Shown in pieces: positions 6,877-14,964 of a DNA stretch of 64,000 bases. Within the stretch, counting starts at the first letter, position 1. Every line of letters starts with the position of its first letter. The stretch lies in contig NZ_JAIVAT010000011.1 of the NCBI RefSeq assembly GCF_020172085.1, positions 1-64,000 on the forward strand, in the 5' to 3' direction. The notes beneath the pieces were generated by a model. It saw nothing but the letters and a program-made list of their open reading frames with translations, ran no database searches and had not been told where the DNA came from. The position numbers and the translations under genes are program-made. The stretch comes from Rossellomorea aquimaris. Its GTDB lineage: Bacteria > Bacillota > Bacilli > Bacillales > Bacillaceae_B.

Positions 6877-8856
6877 TTACTCGTGAGAGCCTTCCTGATT
6901 TGCTTCAGGGTTGTCTGTGCTCTTCGGATTCGGGTTTATATATTGATAATCTGAACGGTCGATTTGTTTATAGCCTTCAGGCTTGTAGAAGCGAAGCAGG
7001 TCTTCATATACGACCTTGTCTGATAGTTCCAGACGCTTATTCGCTTCTTTCGTCACATCTTCACATGCGTTGCTTCCTTCTTCAACAGGTTGACCTGTTT
7101 CGTTATCATAACATACTCCTTTAATTTCAGAGTATTCAGGAGAGATGACGTCACCGTTACGGAACGGTACAATCTGCTTACGTTCTTTAGACAATAAGTC
7201 TTGACCGAAGCTGATGTAGTCTTTGTTATCCACCCCAAGAAGGTTGAATAATGTTTCACGGACGTCGACTTGACCACCGTATGTGTGGTTGACTTCACCT
7301 TTGACTCCAGGAGCGATGATGTATAAAGGAACACGTTGAAGCTGGGCATTTTTAAAATCTGTGATTTCTTCGCCTGTGACTTGTTCCATTGCCTTGTTAT
7401 GATTTTCAGAGATACCATAGTGGTCACCGTAAAGGACGATGACAGTATCTTCATATAAACCACTTTCTTTTAAATCATTAAAGAATTGTTCCAAAGCGGA
7501 ATCCATATAATTGGCCGTTTGGAAATAACGGTTCACTACTCCATCTCCAAATTGACCTGGTTCGAAGTCCGTATCATCTTCATGACGGTCGAACGGGAAG
7601 TGATTGGAAAGTGAGATGAATTTTGTATAGAACGGCTCTGGTAATTTCTCAAGCATCGGCATGGACTCTTCGAAGAATGGTTTATCCTTCAATCCATACG
7701 GAAGCTGTTCTTCAGGTTTACTCATGTCATAATATGTTGCATCGTAGAACTCATCATATCCCATCGTACGATACATTTCAGAACGGTTCCAGAATGTTTT
7801 ATAGTTTCCGTGGAACGCTGCTGAAGTATACCCTTCACCTTTTAAGATCCCGGGAGCTGATTGCAATGTGTTGTTGGCATTCGTCATATAAACGGCACCC
7901 TGAGGTAAACCGAATAATCCATTTTCCATGATGAACTCAGCGTCGGATGTTTTCCCTTGGCCCGTCTGGTGGAAGAAGTTATCGAAGTAGATCGCATCTT
8001 CTTTTTCCACTAATGAGTTAAGGAATGGCGTTACCTCTTGACCATTGATTTCTTTACCAATGACAAAGTTCTGAAGGGATTCCATCGAAACATAAATGAC
8101 GTTTTTCCCTTTCGCTTTACCGAAGTATTCAGGGTTCGGTTCCACTTTGTTTGCTTTTACATAGTTTTCTACTTCTGAAACTTCATTACTGTCTGCAAGG
8201 GCACGCTTTGCAGAAGTCTTGGAGTTCTGGATGACATCGTAAATCGTAAAGTTGTGTGTACCAAGGTACTTCACTAGATAGTTACGATCAAAGCTACGTG
8301 TCAGTAATTCTGGTCGGTCGATCTCAGCAAGACCTAGGTTTAATAAGAACACAAGGACTGCAGATGTCATGACCGCAAATACCGAACGGAATTTTAATTT
8401 TTCCTGAGGCTTTACCTTCTTCAGGACCATTAGTCCGATGATAATGAACAGGTCTGAGAAATATAGGATGTCTACAGGATTCAAGAGTTCAAGAGCACTG
8501 CCGCCAAGTCCGTTATTTGTCTTCGCCTGAAGTAGTACCGGTACCGTAATAAAGTCATTAAAGAAACGATAGTACACGACGTTGGCATACAGGACAAAGG
8601 ACATTAACAAGTTAATGACGATGAATGCAATATACCGTCCTTTGCCTTTCCAGAATAATGCGAGGGCAAAGAATAACATGGCTGAACTTAATGGGTTTAG
8701 AAATAAAAGAAAATGCTGAAGCGCATTTTGTATTCCCAGGTTAAATTCGGCTAAATAAACTGCATATGTCTTAATCCAGAATAATACTACGACTGTAAAG
8801 AAGAACGATAACTTCCCAGTGCGCATATCTTCAAATTGTCTTTTAAAGAAGTTCAT
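6877..8856 (-). CDS. ltaS: lipoteichoic acid synthase, LtaS type
   Basis: Polymerises glycerol-phosphate from phosphatidylglycerol on the outer face of the membrane. 659 residues: five N-terminal membrane helices (to about residue 175), a linker, and an extracellular sulfatase-fold domain from about 245. The probable catalytic Thr is in QTGQGKTSDAEF (residue 303), after the metal-site segment IYVSMESLQNF. ALA-DS near residues 219-222 resembles the signal-peptidase site that releases the LtaS catalytic domain. RBS AAGGTGATG. Bacillus genomes carry several LtaS paralogues (ltaS, yfnI, yqgS, yvgJ), so the exact paralogue is uncertain. Confidence 0.9.
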   Translation of the reverse strand: MNFFKRQFEDMRTGKLSFFFTVVVLFWIKTYAVYLAEFNLGIQNALQHFLLFLNPLSSAMLFFALALFWKGKGRYIAFIVINLLMSFVLYANVVYYRFFNDFITVPVLLQAKTNNGLGGSALELLNPVDILYFSDLFIIIGLMVLKKVKPQEKLKFRSVFAVMTSAVLVFLLNLGLAEIDRPELLTRSFDRNYLVKYLGTHNFTIYDVIQNSKTSAKRALADSNEVSEVENYVKANKVEPNPEYFGKAKGKNVIYVSMESLQNFVIGKEINGQEVTPFLNSLVEKEDAIYFDNFFHQTGQGKTSDAEFIMENGLFGLPQGAVYMTNANNTLQSAPGILKGEGYTSAAFHGNYKTFWNRSEMYRTMGYDEFYDATYYDMSKPEEQLPYGLKDKPFFEESMPMLEKLPEPFYTKFISLSNHFPFDRHEDDTDFEPGQFGDGVVNRYFQTANYMDSALEQFFNDLKESGLYEDTVIVLYGDHYGISENHNKAMEQVTGEEITDFKNAQLQRVPLYIIAPGVKGEVNHTYGGQVDVRETLFNLLGVDNKDYISFGQDLLSKERKQIVPFRNGDVISPEYSEIKGVCYDNETGQPVEEGSNACEDVTKEANKRLELSDKVVYEDLLRFYKPEGYKQIDRSDYQYINPNPKSTDNPEANQEGSHE

Positions 8857-8895
8857 ACTTCATCACCTTTTTTATATTTAATCAAAGCATCTATG

Positions 8896-8939
8896 AATGT
8901 AAATTCATTAAGAAAATGTTTAGCAAATGTAAATTCATT
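8896..8939 (-). repeat. 30-bp-spaced direct repeat with dyad in the ltaS leader
   Basis: AATGTAAATTCATT occurs identically at 8896-8909 and 8926-8939. Each copy sits in a dyad with TGAAT-like and ATTCA half-sites. The pair lies between the likely promoter and the ltaS ribosome binding site, where a regulator could act as a roadblock. The regulator is unknown. Confidence 0.55.
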
Positions 8940-8955
8940 TGAATCAACAACGAGT

Positions 8956-8964
8956 ATTATAACA
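8956..8964 (-). promoter_or_regulatory. extended -10 promoter, probable ltaS promoter
   Basis: On the minus strand TGTTATAAT is a perfect -10 with the TGn extension; no good -35 is visible at 16-18 bp. It predicts a leader of about 90 nt containing the duplicated AATGTAAATTCATT. Confidence 0.5.
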
Positions 8965-9272
8965 AAAATTAATTTCATGTGTATAACAATTTGCGGTAAA
9001 TGTAACAAAAATATTTCATGGGGATTCGACATTCCTTGCCTATACGCTTGTCGATGCCTTGTCCCGCAAGGACTGGAGATTAGTGAACAATAAGTGAACG
9101 CCCCAACTATTCCCATTTCCCCGCTAAAATATGCAAATATTTTTAAAGAAATCACCTGATATGTTTACTCAGTGTAAACTTATTCCCCACATTCCTTTAC
9201 ATGAAACCTAAAAGATGAATGAAGTTTTTACCAAATCAGGTTTGGACCATTCATGCTTAGTATACTCCAAGT
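8965..9272. other. intergenic gap, no gene seen
   Basis: About 310 bp between the ltaS promoter and the end of the permease genes. A short dyad CCAAA-TCAGG-TTTGG sits at 9231-9245, but no U-tract follows it on either strand, so it is not a convincing terminator. Reading frames here have no ribosome binding site or recognisable product. Confidence 0.5.
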
Positions 9273-10280
9273 TCACATATTTACCTTTTGAAAGTCGGAC
9301 TTGTTCAGCTGCCCCAACTTTTTTTCTACAGGAGGGTAGGCCGATTTGAATTTGTTCTTGTAATAGGATTGTCCGCTTGTTGCCTGGACATATCCTTCAA
9401 TCATGAGTGACACGGATAACATCGTCGCTGAAAAAAACAGGATCGGCGTCAATGGAATCCAAGGTGCGCCTTGCAGGTAACGAAAGGAGTCCCCGATCAG
9501 GCCGGACCATTCGTATGTGATTGATCTTGGAGGATCGGCGACCAATTGATAGTCTACGTCAGTACCTCCAAGAAATAATGTGAGCAATCCAAGATGAATG
9601 AAGATAATCAGTGTCTGCATGAATTGCTGCCCTAATAATATGACGAGCTTTTCTTTCATTGAGGGCAGGATATGTTTGAATATGATTCTCCATTTTCCTG
9701 CACCGAGTGTTTTAGCACTCATAATGAATTCCTGCTTATACAATAAAGACACTTCATTTCCCAGTAACGCAGACAATATCGGGACAATGAGGAGGCTAAG
9801 TATCAGGATCTCGATGACGAAGCGCTCGATGATCGAAGTAGAAAACCCTTCAAAAGGTTCCCACAGCACCGGGAATAGTAGAAAATATGCGAGAATCGTC
9901 AAAGGGATGTAATGGAAGGAATCGATCCAACCGTTGATGTATTTTTTATATTTCATCAGGTACGTTCCAAGTATCAAACCTACGGGGATTGCCAAAAATA
10001 CCCGTAAGAAGGCAATGACAAATGCCGATAAAATCGTATACTTGGCACCGATGATGATTTTGCCAAACATGTCCAGTCCCTGGGCATCGGTCCCGAATGG
10101 AAATAACCACTTAGGTGAAATAGGGGAAGATTCAACGACTGATCCTTCTACAGAAATAAAGTACAGTCTGCGGACCTCGTTGCCCCATAGCATGGAGTAA
10201 ACGAAACTGGACGAGAGAATCAAAACAATAAAGGTTAACCCAGTAAGAAAGAATGGATTCTTCCAGACACTTTTATTCAT
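9273..10280 (-). CDS. ABC transporter permease, DppC/OppC type
   Basis: Inner-membrane permease of the dipeptide/oligopeptide/nickel class. 335 residues from the ATG at 10280 (GGGGAGGAG site 7-8 nt upstream); the longer frame reads back into the upstream gene. Around six membrane helices. The ATPase-contact EAA loop reads EFIMSAKTLGAGKWRIIFKH, and an extracellular loop with GTDAQGLDMFGKIIIG near residue 65 is typical of DppC. It begins 1 nt after the DppB-type gene. No ATPase or substrate-binding protein gene is nearby, so the substrate and partners are unknown. Confidence 0.85.
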   Translation of the reverse strand: MNKSVWKNPFFLTGLTFIVLILSSSFVYSMLWGNEVRRLYFISVEGSVVESSPISPKWLFPFGTDAQGLDMFGKIIIGAKYTILSAFVIAFLRVFLAIPVGLILGTYLMKYKKYINGWIDSFHYIPLTILAYFLLFPVLWEPFEGFSTSIIERFVIEILILSLLIVPILSALLGNEVSLLYKQEFIMSAKTLGAGKWRIIFKHILPSMKEKLVILLGQQFMQTLIIFIHLGLLTLFLGGTDVDYQLVADPPRSITYEWSGLIGDSFRYLQGAPWIPLTPILFFSATMLSVSLMIEGYVQATSGQSYYKNKFKSAYPPVEKKLGQLNKSDFQKVNM

Positions 10281-10281
10281 T

Positions 10282-11157
10282 CTAAATCTCCTCCCCTTTG
10301 TTCGCTTTTCTTGAAAGCACCATTTCTCCCACCGAATAAAAAACAAAGAGAGGAATAAAAATGGAAAGGATTGCGATCGTAAACATTTTTGGCTGTAACG
10401 TCGACTTTAGGAAACGGGTAATGCCGGCGATATTGAATAGCAGCTCCAGAACGAATAAGTTGGACAGCATGAACCAAACCGTCTTTTTAGATTGAAAAAA
10501 CACGGAAATAATCGCATTCCTTAATATATGAAAGGTTAAGATCACAAGCTTTCCGAGTCCGATTGATTGAGCCAGTGTCACATAATCTTTTCTTTCTTCA
10601 TTTTCAAATGAAAGAATACAAATCCTGAACAGTTGAACGGTCGGCAAAGCGGCTAAAACAAGAATGGGAAGCAGATATGCCTTCTCCGTCGCAATAGAAG
10701 CAATTTCAAAAAACAGAATCCCTGTCTGCTTGTACAGGTAGAGAACGAAAAGCTGAGAAAGTAAGATCACCAGCACATCCGGCATGGCTTCAATTAAGTA
10801 AAAGATGAACTTGATCCGGTTTCGATTCTTCTGAGAAAACAACATGGTGAAGATCGTGAGGAGAATGCTTAAGAAGCTCGCGAGAAGAAAAGCGGCAAAT
10901 AGTATGATCAAAGAATACATGATCGGTTCCCATAAATAAGGAAATAAGTCTCGTTCCTTTTGTCCACCGATCACCTTGTATGTCAAATCTCCGGTATGAA
11001 ACAGGGCATAGATGATTTCTTTTATAGACTGCCAGTACTCCCTAATCCTCAGCTCACGTTCACCGATACCTGAGAGCAGGACGGGCATTCCCCCGATAAA
11101 GATGATTCCTGTAATCGACAGTAGAAATTTAAGTATGAAGCCCCCCAGTACCTTCAA
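10282..11157 (-). CDS. ABC transporter permease, DppB/OppB type
   Basis: 291 residues, slightly shorter than usual DppB proteins (about 305-335), with about six membrane helices. The EAA loop EERKDYVTLAQSIGLGKLVI is clear but deviates from the consensus EYVRTARAKGL, suggesting a divergent subfamily. It pairs with the following DppC-type gene in a two-gene operon. Several short permease pairs like this exist in Bacillaceae with no assigned function. Confidence 0.8.
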   Translation of the reverse strand: MKVLGGFILKFLLSITGIIFIGGMPVLLSGIGERELRIREYWQSIKEIIYALFHTGDLTYKVIGGQKERDLFPYLWEPIMYSLIILFAAFLLASFLSILLTIFTMLFSQKNRNRIKFIFYLIEAMPDVLVILLSQLFVLYLYKQTGILFFEIASIATEKAYLLPILVLAALPTVQLFRICILSFENEERKDYVTLAQSIGLGKLVILTFHILRNAIISVFFQSKKTVWFMLSNLFVLELLFNIAGITRFLKSTLQPKMFTIAILSIFIPLFVFYSVGEMVLSRKANKGEEI

Positions 11158-11243
11158 TCATTTGTCCTCCCTTTTAATGGTACTTCTAATAGTATCATAG
11201 AAAGAGGTGGATTATACATTTTTTTCCTTTTGTTTAATATGTT

Positions 11244-11278
11244 AAAAAAAGACCGGAACCCTCTTAATGGATTCCGGT
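11244..11278 (-). terminator. terminator of the HAD hydrolase gene
   Basis: On the minus strand ACCGGAA and TTCCGGT close a hairpin that ends in CTTTTTTTAAC. It lies 14 bp past the stop codon at 11293. Confidence 0.8.
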
Positions 11279-11292
11279 AACGTAACACTTGA

Positions 11293-12114
11293 TCATATTC
11301 TTGATAACTCATTCAGAACAAATTTTTCAACGACTTCCGCTACACCATCTTCCATATTGGAAGGTGCAACGTAATCCGCCTTCTCTTTAATATCCTCCGG
11401 CGCATTGCCCATGGCGACTCCAAGGCCGGCAAACTCGATCATCGTAAGATCATTGTAGCTGTCCCCGATGGCAATGACTTCATCTGATGTAATCCCCATA
11501 GGCGTGATCAAATAGTCGAGACTTGCTCCTTTTGTGACCCCCAACTGGGTGAATTCAAGGAAGAACGGCTTCGATCGCATGACACTGAGCTCACCGTCAA
11601 GCTCGGTTTGAAGTTTTTTCTCAACTTCCGCTAAGTGAACCGCTTCTTTCAGCATCAATGCTTTAACGACCGGCCCTGTGATGGCCTCCTTGAAATCAGG
11701 AACGACCTTCACCGGTAGTCCTGTGAGTTCACTTTCAATGGAAGCATATTGATTAGTTTCTTCTACTATAATGGCGTCTTCTGCATAAGTCAGAATACCT
11801 ACCTCTTCACGCTTACTTAGGTCATACAATCGGTGAACCGTCTCAGATGACAGTGTACGGCTATATTTCTCTTCATCTGTCTTGCAATCTATGATTTTTG
11901 ATCCGTTGAAGGAAAGAATGTAGCTTCCATATTGATCGAGCTTCAATTCTTCCGCCACCCATCGCATACCATAGGTCGGACGACCGGATGCCAGGACCAC
12001 TTTCACCCCTGCTTCCTGGGCTTGGAGCAACGCATTTTTTGTACGCTTTGAAATCGTTTGGTCATCACGTAACAATGTATCATCTAAATCAAGAACAATC
12101 ATTTTATAGGTCAT
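11293..12114 (-). CDS. Cof-type HAD-IIB phosphatase
   Basis: 273 residues from the ATG at 12114, 9 nt after AAAGGA; an upstream in-frame ATG at 12141 lacks a site. HAD motifs: I, VLDLDDTLLRDD (nucleophile and acid Asp at residues 9 and 11); II, VLASGRPT; III/IV, a distal Lys (TKGASLDYLI) and IGDSYNDLTMIEFAG. The C2B cap between them is typical of sugar-phosphate or cofactor phosphatases such as YidA/SupH. It lies beside sugar kinase and amino-sugar genes, consistent with a sugar-phosphate substrate, which is inference. Confidence 0.9.
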   Translation of the reverse strand: MTYKMIVLDLDDTLLRDDQTISKRTKNALLQAQEAGVKVVLASGRPTYGMRWVAEELKLDQYGSYILSFNGSKIIDCKTDEEKYSRTLSSETVHRLYDLSKREEVGILTYAEDAIIVEETNQYASIESELTGLPVKVVPDFKEAITGPVVKALMLKEAVHLAEVEKKLQTELDGELSVMRSKPFFLEFTQLGVTKGASLDYLITPMGITSDEVIAIGDSYNDLTMIEFAGLGVAMGNAPEDIKEKADYVAPSNMEDGVAEVVEKFVLNELSRI

Positions 12115-12192
12115 ATCGAAAAATCCTTTCGGGAAATTCATTTTTTATTATCTTACTATAACATCTATTGTTCCGTTTGAAAAAAAAGAAAT

Positions 12193-12211
12193 AGACTGCC
12201 CTTGGCAGCCT
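12193..12211 (-). terminator. terminator of the PfkB kinase gene
   Basis: On the minus strand AGGCTGCC and GGCAGTCT (one G-U pair) form a stem with an AAG loop, followed by ATTTCTTTTTTTT. Confidence 0.75.
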
Positions 12212-12236
12212 ATCTTCCGCTTACATAATGTACCGT

Positions 12237-13184
12237 TTATTTCTTTAAACGAACCTGCACTTCCTCCAGAGAAGGTAAAGCTGTCATGGCTCCTTTTGTT
12301 GAGGCTGCAAGTGCTCCTGATACGGAAGCAAACCGAGCCATGCGGACGGCTTCGTCTATTGATAAGGATTCTATTCCACCTTTATGTTCATGGATGGAAT
12401 AAAGAATCCCGGATACAAACGCATCCCCTGCCCCTGTTGTATCCACGGCTTGTACTTTCATGGCAGGAACATATTGACGAGCCTCTCCTGTGAATACATA
12501 GCTTCCATCTGCCCCCATGGTGATAATCAAGAAAGGAATATCGTATGAACTCAGCTTCTTTACCCCGGCGTCGAGTTCTTTTTCCCCTGTAATAAATTCT
12601 AGTTCTTCTTCAGAGAGTTTTACTACATCGGCTTCACCCAGCATGAGCTGAATCGTGTCCCGGGCCGCTTCCTCCGAATCCCATAATCCCAGCCGTAGAT
12701 TCGGATCATACGATATAAGTAACCCATTCTCTTTCGCTATTTTCACCGCATATTGCGTCGCTTCCCTGGCAGGCGAACTGATCATGGAAATGGAACCAAA
12801 GTGCAGGATTTTATGAGAAATGAGATCTTCTTCATCTATATCATCCACCAGGAGAAACCTGTCTGCACTGGGATCGATATAAAATTCGAAGCTTCGTTCC
12901 CCATCTTCCCCATTCGTTACCAATACCACACCGGTTCGAACATCAGGTGTCAAATGCATTTGATTGATTCTTACTCTATGACCTTTAAGCGTTTCCTGTA
13001 GGAATCTCCCTAATACATCCTCTCCTACTTTCCCTAAAAAGGTTGATTTCATGCCTAAACGAGCCAGCCCAACAGCCACATTGGCAGGAGCTCCACCTGG
13101 ACTTTTTTGGTAGACTGTATTTTGTTCATCCATTGGGATGAAGTCTATCAGGGCTTCTCCAAGCGTTATGATACCTTGTTTCAT
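12237..13184 (-). CDS. PfkB-family sugar kinase, fructokinase-like
   Basis: 315 residues, the usual length for ScrK-type fructokinases. PfkB signatures: GGAPANVAVGLARLGMKSTF near residues 30-49 and DTTGAGDAFVSGIL near 247-260, the latter carrying the catalytic Asp and anion hole. ATP-dependent phosphorylation of a free sugar, most likely fructose, is inferred from closest resemblance to fructokinases; ribokinase or aminoimidazole-riboside kinase activity cannot be excluded. It is divergent from the SIS gene and monocistronic, with an own terminator. Confidence 0.85.
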   Translation of the reverse strand: MKQGIITLGEALIDFIPMDEQNTVYQKSPGGAPANVAVGLARLGMKSTFLGKVGEDVLGRFLQETLKGHRVRINQMHLTPDVRTGVVLVTNGEDGERSFEFYIDPSADRFLLVDDIDEEDLISHKILHFGSISMISSPAREATQYAVKIAKENGLLISYDPNLRLGLWDSEEAARDTIQLMLGEADVVKLSEEELEFITGEKELDAGVKKLSSYDIPFLIITMGADGSYVFTGEARQYVPAMKVQAVDTTGAGDAFVSGILYSIHEHKGGIESLSIDEAVRMARFASVSGALAASTKGAMTALPSLEEVQVRLKK

Positions 13185-13315
13185 ATCAAGTTCCTCCCTG
13201 TTTCATAATGTTGTACTTACACTATAACAAACATTACGAAGCAGGTAGTGGACCTGAGTGAAACATTTCATGATCAATATGTTATGCTGAAAGAAAAAAG
13301 GAAAGTGGGAAGAAC

Positions 13316-14059
13316 ATGATTACAACCTACTTTGAAAAAATCCAGGAAAAGCTGCAAGCTGTTCAAACAACCGAAGCTGATAAAATAGCTAGACTTGCTC
13401 AAAAAATCTCTTCCTGTATTCAACAAGATGGCATCATCCATCTCTTCGGATGCGGTCATTCTCACATCCTTTCTGAAGAAGTATTCTACAGGGCGGGGGG
13501 ACTGGTTCCCATCAACCCCATTTTAGTCGAGCCCCTCATGCTACATGAAGGAGCCGTACGTTCTTCCCAACTAGAAAAATCGGAAGGATATGCGGCCGAT
13601 TTCATGAATGGGCAGGATATTCAGAACCAAGATGTAGTGATTGTCATCTCCACTTCCGGGAAAAATCCCGTTCCCATCGAGGTTGCCCTTCTCGCAAAAG
13701 AGACGGGAGCTTATGTTGTGTCCATCAGTTCCTTTGACTACGTTGAGAATGAAACATCCAGACATCAAAGCGGAAAATTTTTAAGTGAAGTAGTGGATCT
13801 TGCCATTAACAATCACTCGGTCGTAGGAGATGCTGTCCTGACCGACGAACGGGTGTCTGTTCCATTCTCCCCTTCCTCGACCGTCGTCGGGGCTGCGATT
13901 TTGAACAGCGTTATGGCCGGGGCCATTGAACATATGGTTGAAGAAGGTTTTGAGCCGCCTATCTTCATCAGCGGAAACGTGGATGGTTCAAACGATCATA
14001 ACGAAGGATTGATTGAGAAGTACAGCAGGCGGATACCCCTGTTAACAAAAGGACTATAA
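13316..14059 (+). CDS. SIS-domain phosphosugar-binding protein (UPF0309 type)
   Basis: 247 residues with one sugar-isomerase (SIS) domain: HLFGCGHSHILSEEVFYRAGG contributes the first phosphosugar loop, and VVIVISTSGKNPVPIEVA contains the STSG phosphate-binding loop. Resembles the uncharacterised UPF0309 family. It lies tail-to-tail with nagR next to the GlcNAc genes, so a role in amino-sugar phosphate metabolism or sensing is plausible but unproven. RBS GTGGGA, somewhat weak. Confidence 0.85.
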   Translation: MITTYFEKIQEKLQAVQTTEADKIARLAQKISSCIQQDGIIHLFGCGHSHILSEEVFYRAGGLVPINPILVEPLMLHEGAVRSSQLEKSEGYAADFMNGQDIQNQDVVIVISTSGKNPVPIEVALLAKETGAYVVSISSFDYVENETSRHQSGKFLSEVVDLAINNHSVVGDAVLTDERVSVPFSPSSTVVGAAILNSVMAGAIEHMVEEGFEPPIFISGNVDGSNDHNEGLIEKYSRRIPLLTKGL

Positions 14060-14064
14060 GATAC

Positions 14065-14108
14065 AAAAGAGCAGGAACCCTTATGAAGCGGGGCCCCTGC
14101 TCTTTTTT
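14065..14108. terminator. bidirectional terminator between SIS gene and nagR
   Basis: AAAAGAGCAGG pairs with CCTGCTCTTTT, T-rich on the plus strand and, through the flanking A's, on the minus strand too. It abuts the nagR stop codon. Confidence 0.85.
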
Positions 14109-14833
14109 TACAGTCTGTCCAAATTGATTTTAAACTTATATTTGTCTGCTCTATAAATGGATCGCACCAACTCAAAAGGAGTACCGTCTTCCAGGAATGA
14201 ATCCCGTTGAATGAAGAGCACCGGCTCTCCGCTCTTCACCTTCAGATGCTTCGTATCTGCTTCAGACACGATCGCCGCTTCCACCGATTGAGTGGCATGG
14301 CTGATGTGAAGGTTCAGTTCACTTTCTATATAGTGATACAGGGATCTCTCCAATATTTCCTGATTCAGTCCTGGTAGGAGTTTCACCGGGATATAACTCG
14401 TTTCCAGTGCCATCGGCTCACCATTTGCCAGTCGGATACGCTTCATTGTATACACAAGTTCTTCTTCCTCCAATGAAAGAAGTTCCTGGATATCATCTCC
14501 TGCAGGAGAGATTTCGAAATGCAGCAATTTATTACCAGGTTCCATCCCCCGGCTCTTCATGTCTTCGCTGAAGCTTGTCAATCCTTGCAAGCTTTGTTCG
14601 ATCTTCCGGTGGGAGACGAATGTTCCACGCCCTTTTTCTCGGTATAGTACATTTTTATTCACCAGATTGGTGATCGCCTGTCTCACGGTCATCCGGCTGA
14701 TTTTAAACGATTCGGCAAGCTCCCTCTCAGAAGGAAGGGCATCCCCTGGTTTTAGCTCTTCAAACTGTATTAAGTGTTTAAGATGTTCTTCTAACTGATA
14801 ATACAAAGGAAGAGGAGAATTTTTATTAACCAC
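14108..14833 (-). CDS. nagR: GntR/HutC-family repressor of GlcNAc use
   Basis: 241 residues. The start is taken as the GTG at 14833, 8 nt after AAAGGAG; a TTG further out overlaps that site and is rejected. N-terminal GntR winged helix: PLPLYYQLEEHLK, PSERELAESFKISRMTVRQA. C-terminal UTRA effector domain follows, with QGLTSFSEDMKSRGMEPG close to B. subtilis NagR (YvoA). Expected to bind glucosamine-6-phosphate or GlcNAc-6-phosphate and release the operators found upstream of nagP and nagA. Confidence 0.93.
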   Translation of the reverse strand: MVNKNSPLPLYYQLEEHLKHLIQFEELKPGDALPSERELAESFKISRMTVRQAITNLVNKNVLYREKGRGTFVSHRKIEQSLQGLTSFSEDMKSRGMEPGNKLLHFEISPAGDDIQELLSLEEEELVYTMKRIRLANGEPMALETSYIPVKLLPGLNQEILERSLYHYIESELNLHISHATQSVEAAIVSEADTKHLKVKSGEPVLFIQRDSFLEDGTPFELVRSIYRADKYKFKINLDRL

Positions 14834-14875
14834 GAACGTTTCTCCTTTCAATCTAACGGATCTATGTTCTATTTT

Positions 14876-14904
14876 ATTATAATCACGATGTTAATAACAG
14901 ACAA
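14876..14904 (-). promoter_or_regulatory. nagR promoter
   Basis: On the minus strand TTGTCT, 17 bp, TATAAT. NagR therefore appears to have its own promoter in the 131-bp gap after nagP; no NagR palindrome overlaps it. Confidence 0.6.
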
Positions 14905-14964
14905 TTCTCCGGGGCTATCAGAATCGTGCCGACGGTTCATTTAAGAGTATTAAGCCTGCTCCAT

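Noticed and set aside
8853-9155. 100-residue leftward ORF upstream of ltaS
   Set aside because: It overlaps the ltaS leader, the direct repeat and the promoter, has no ribosome binding site and no recognisable features.
9231-9245. Terminator CCAAA-TCAGG-TTTGG after the permease genes
   Set aside because: Stem is only 5 bp and no T-run follows on either strand.
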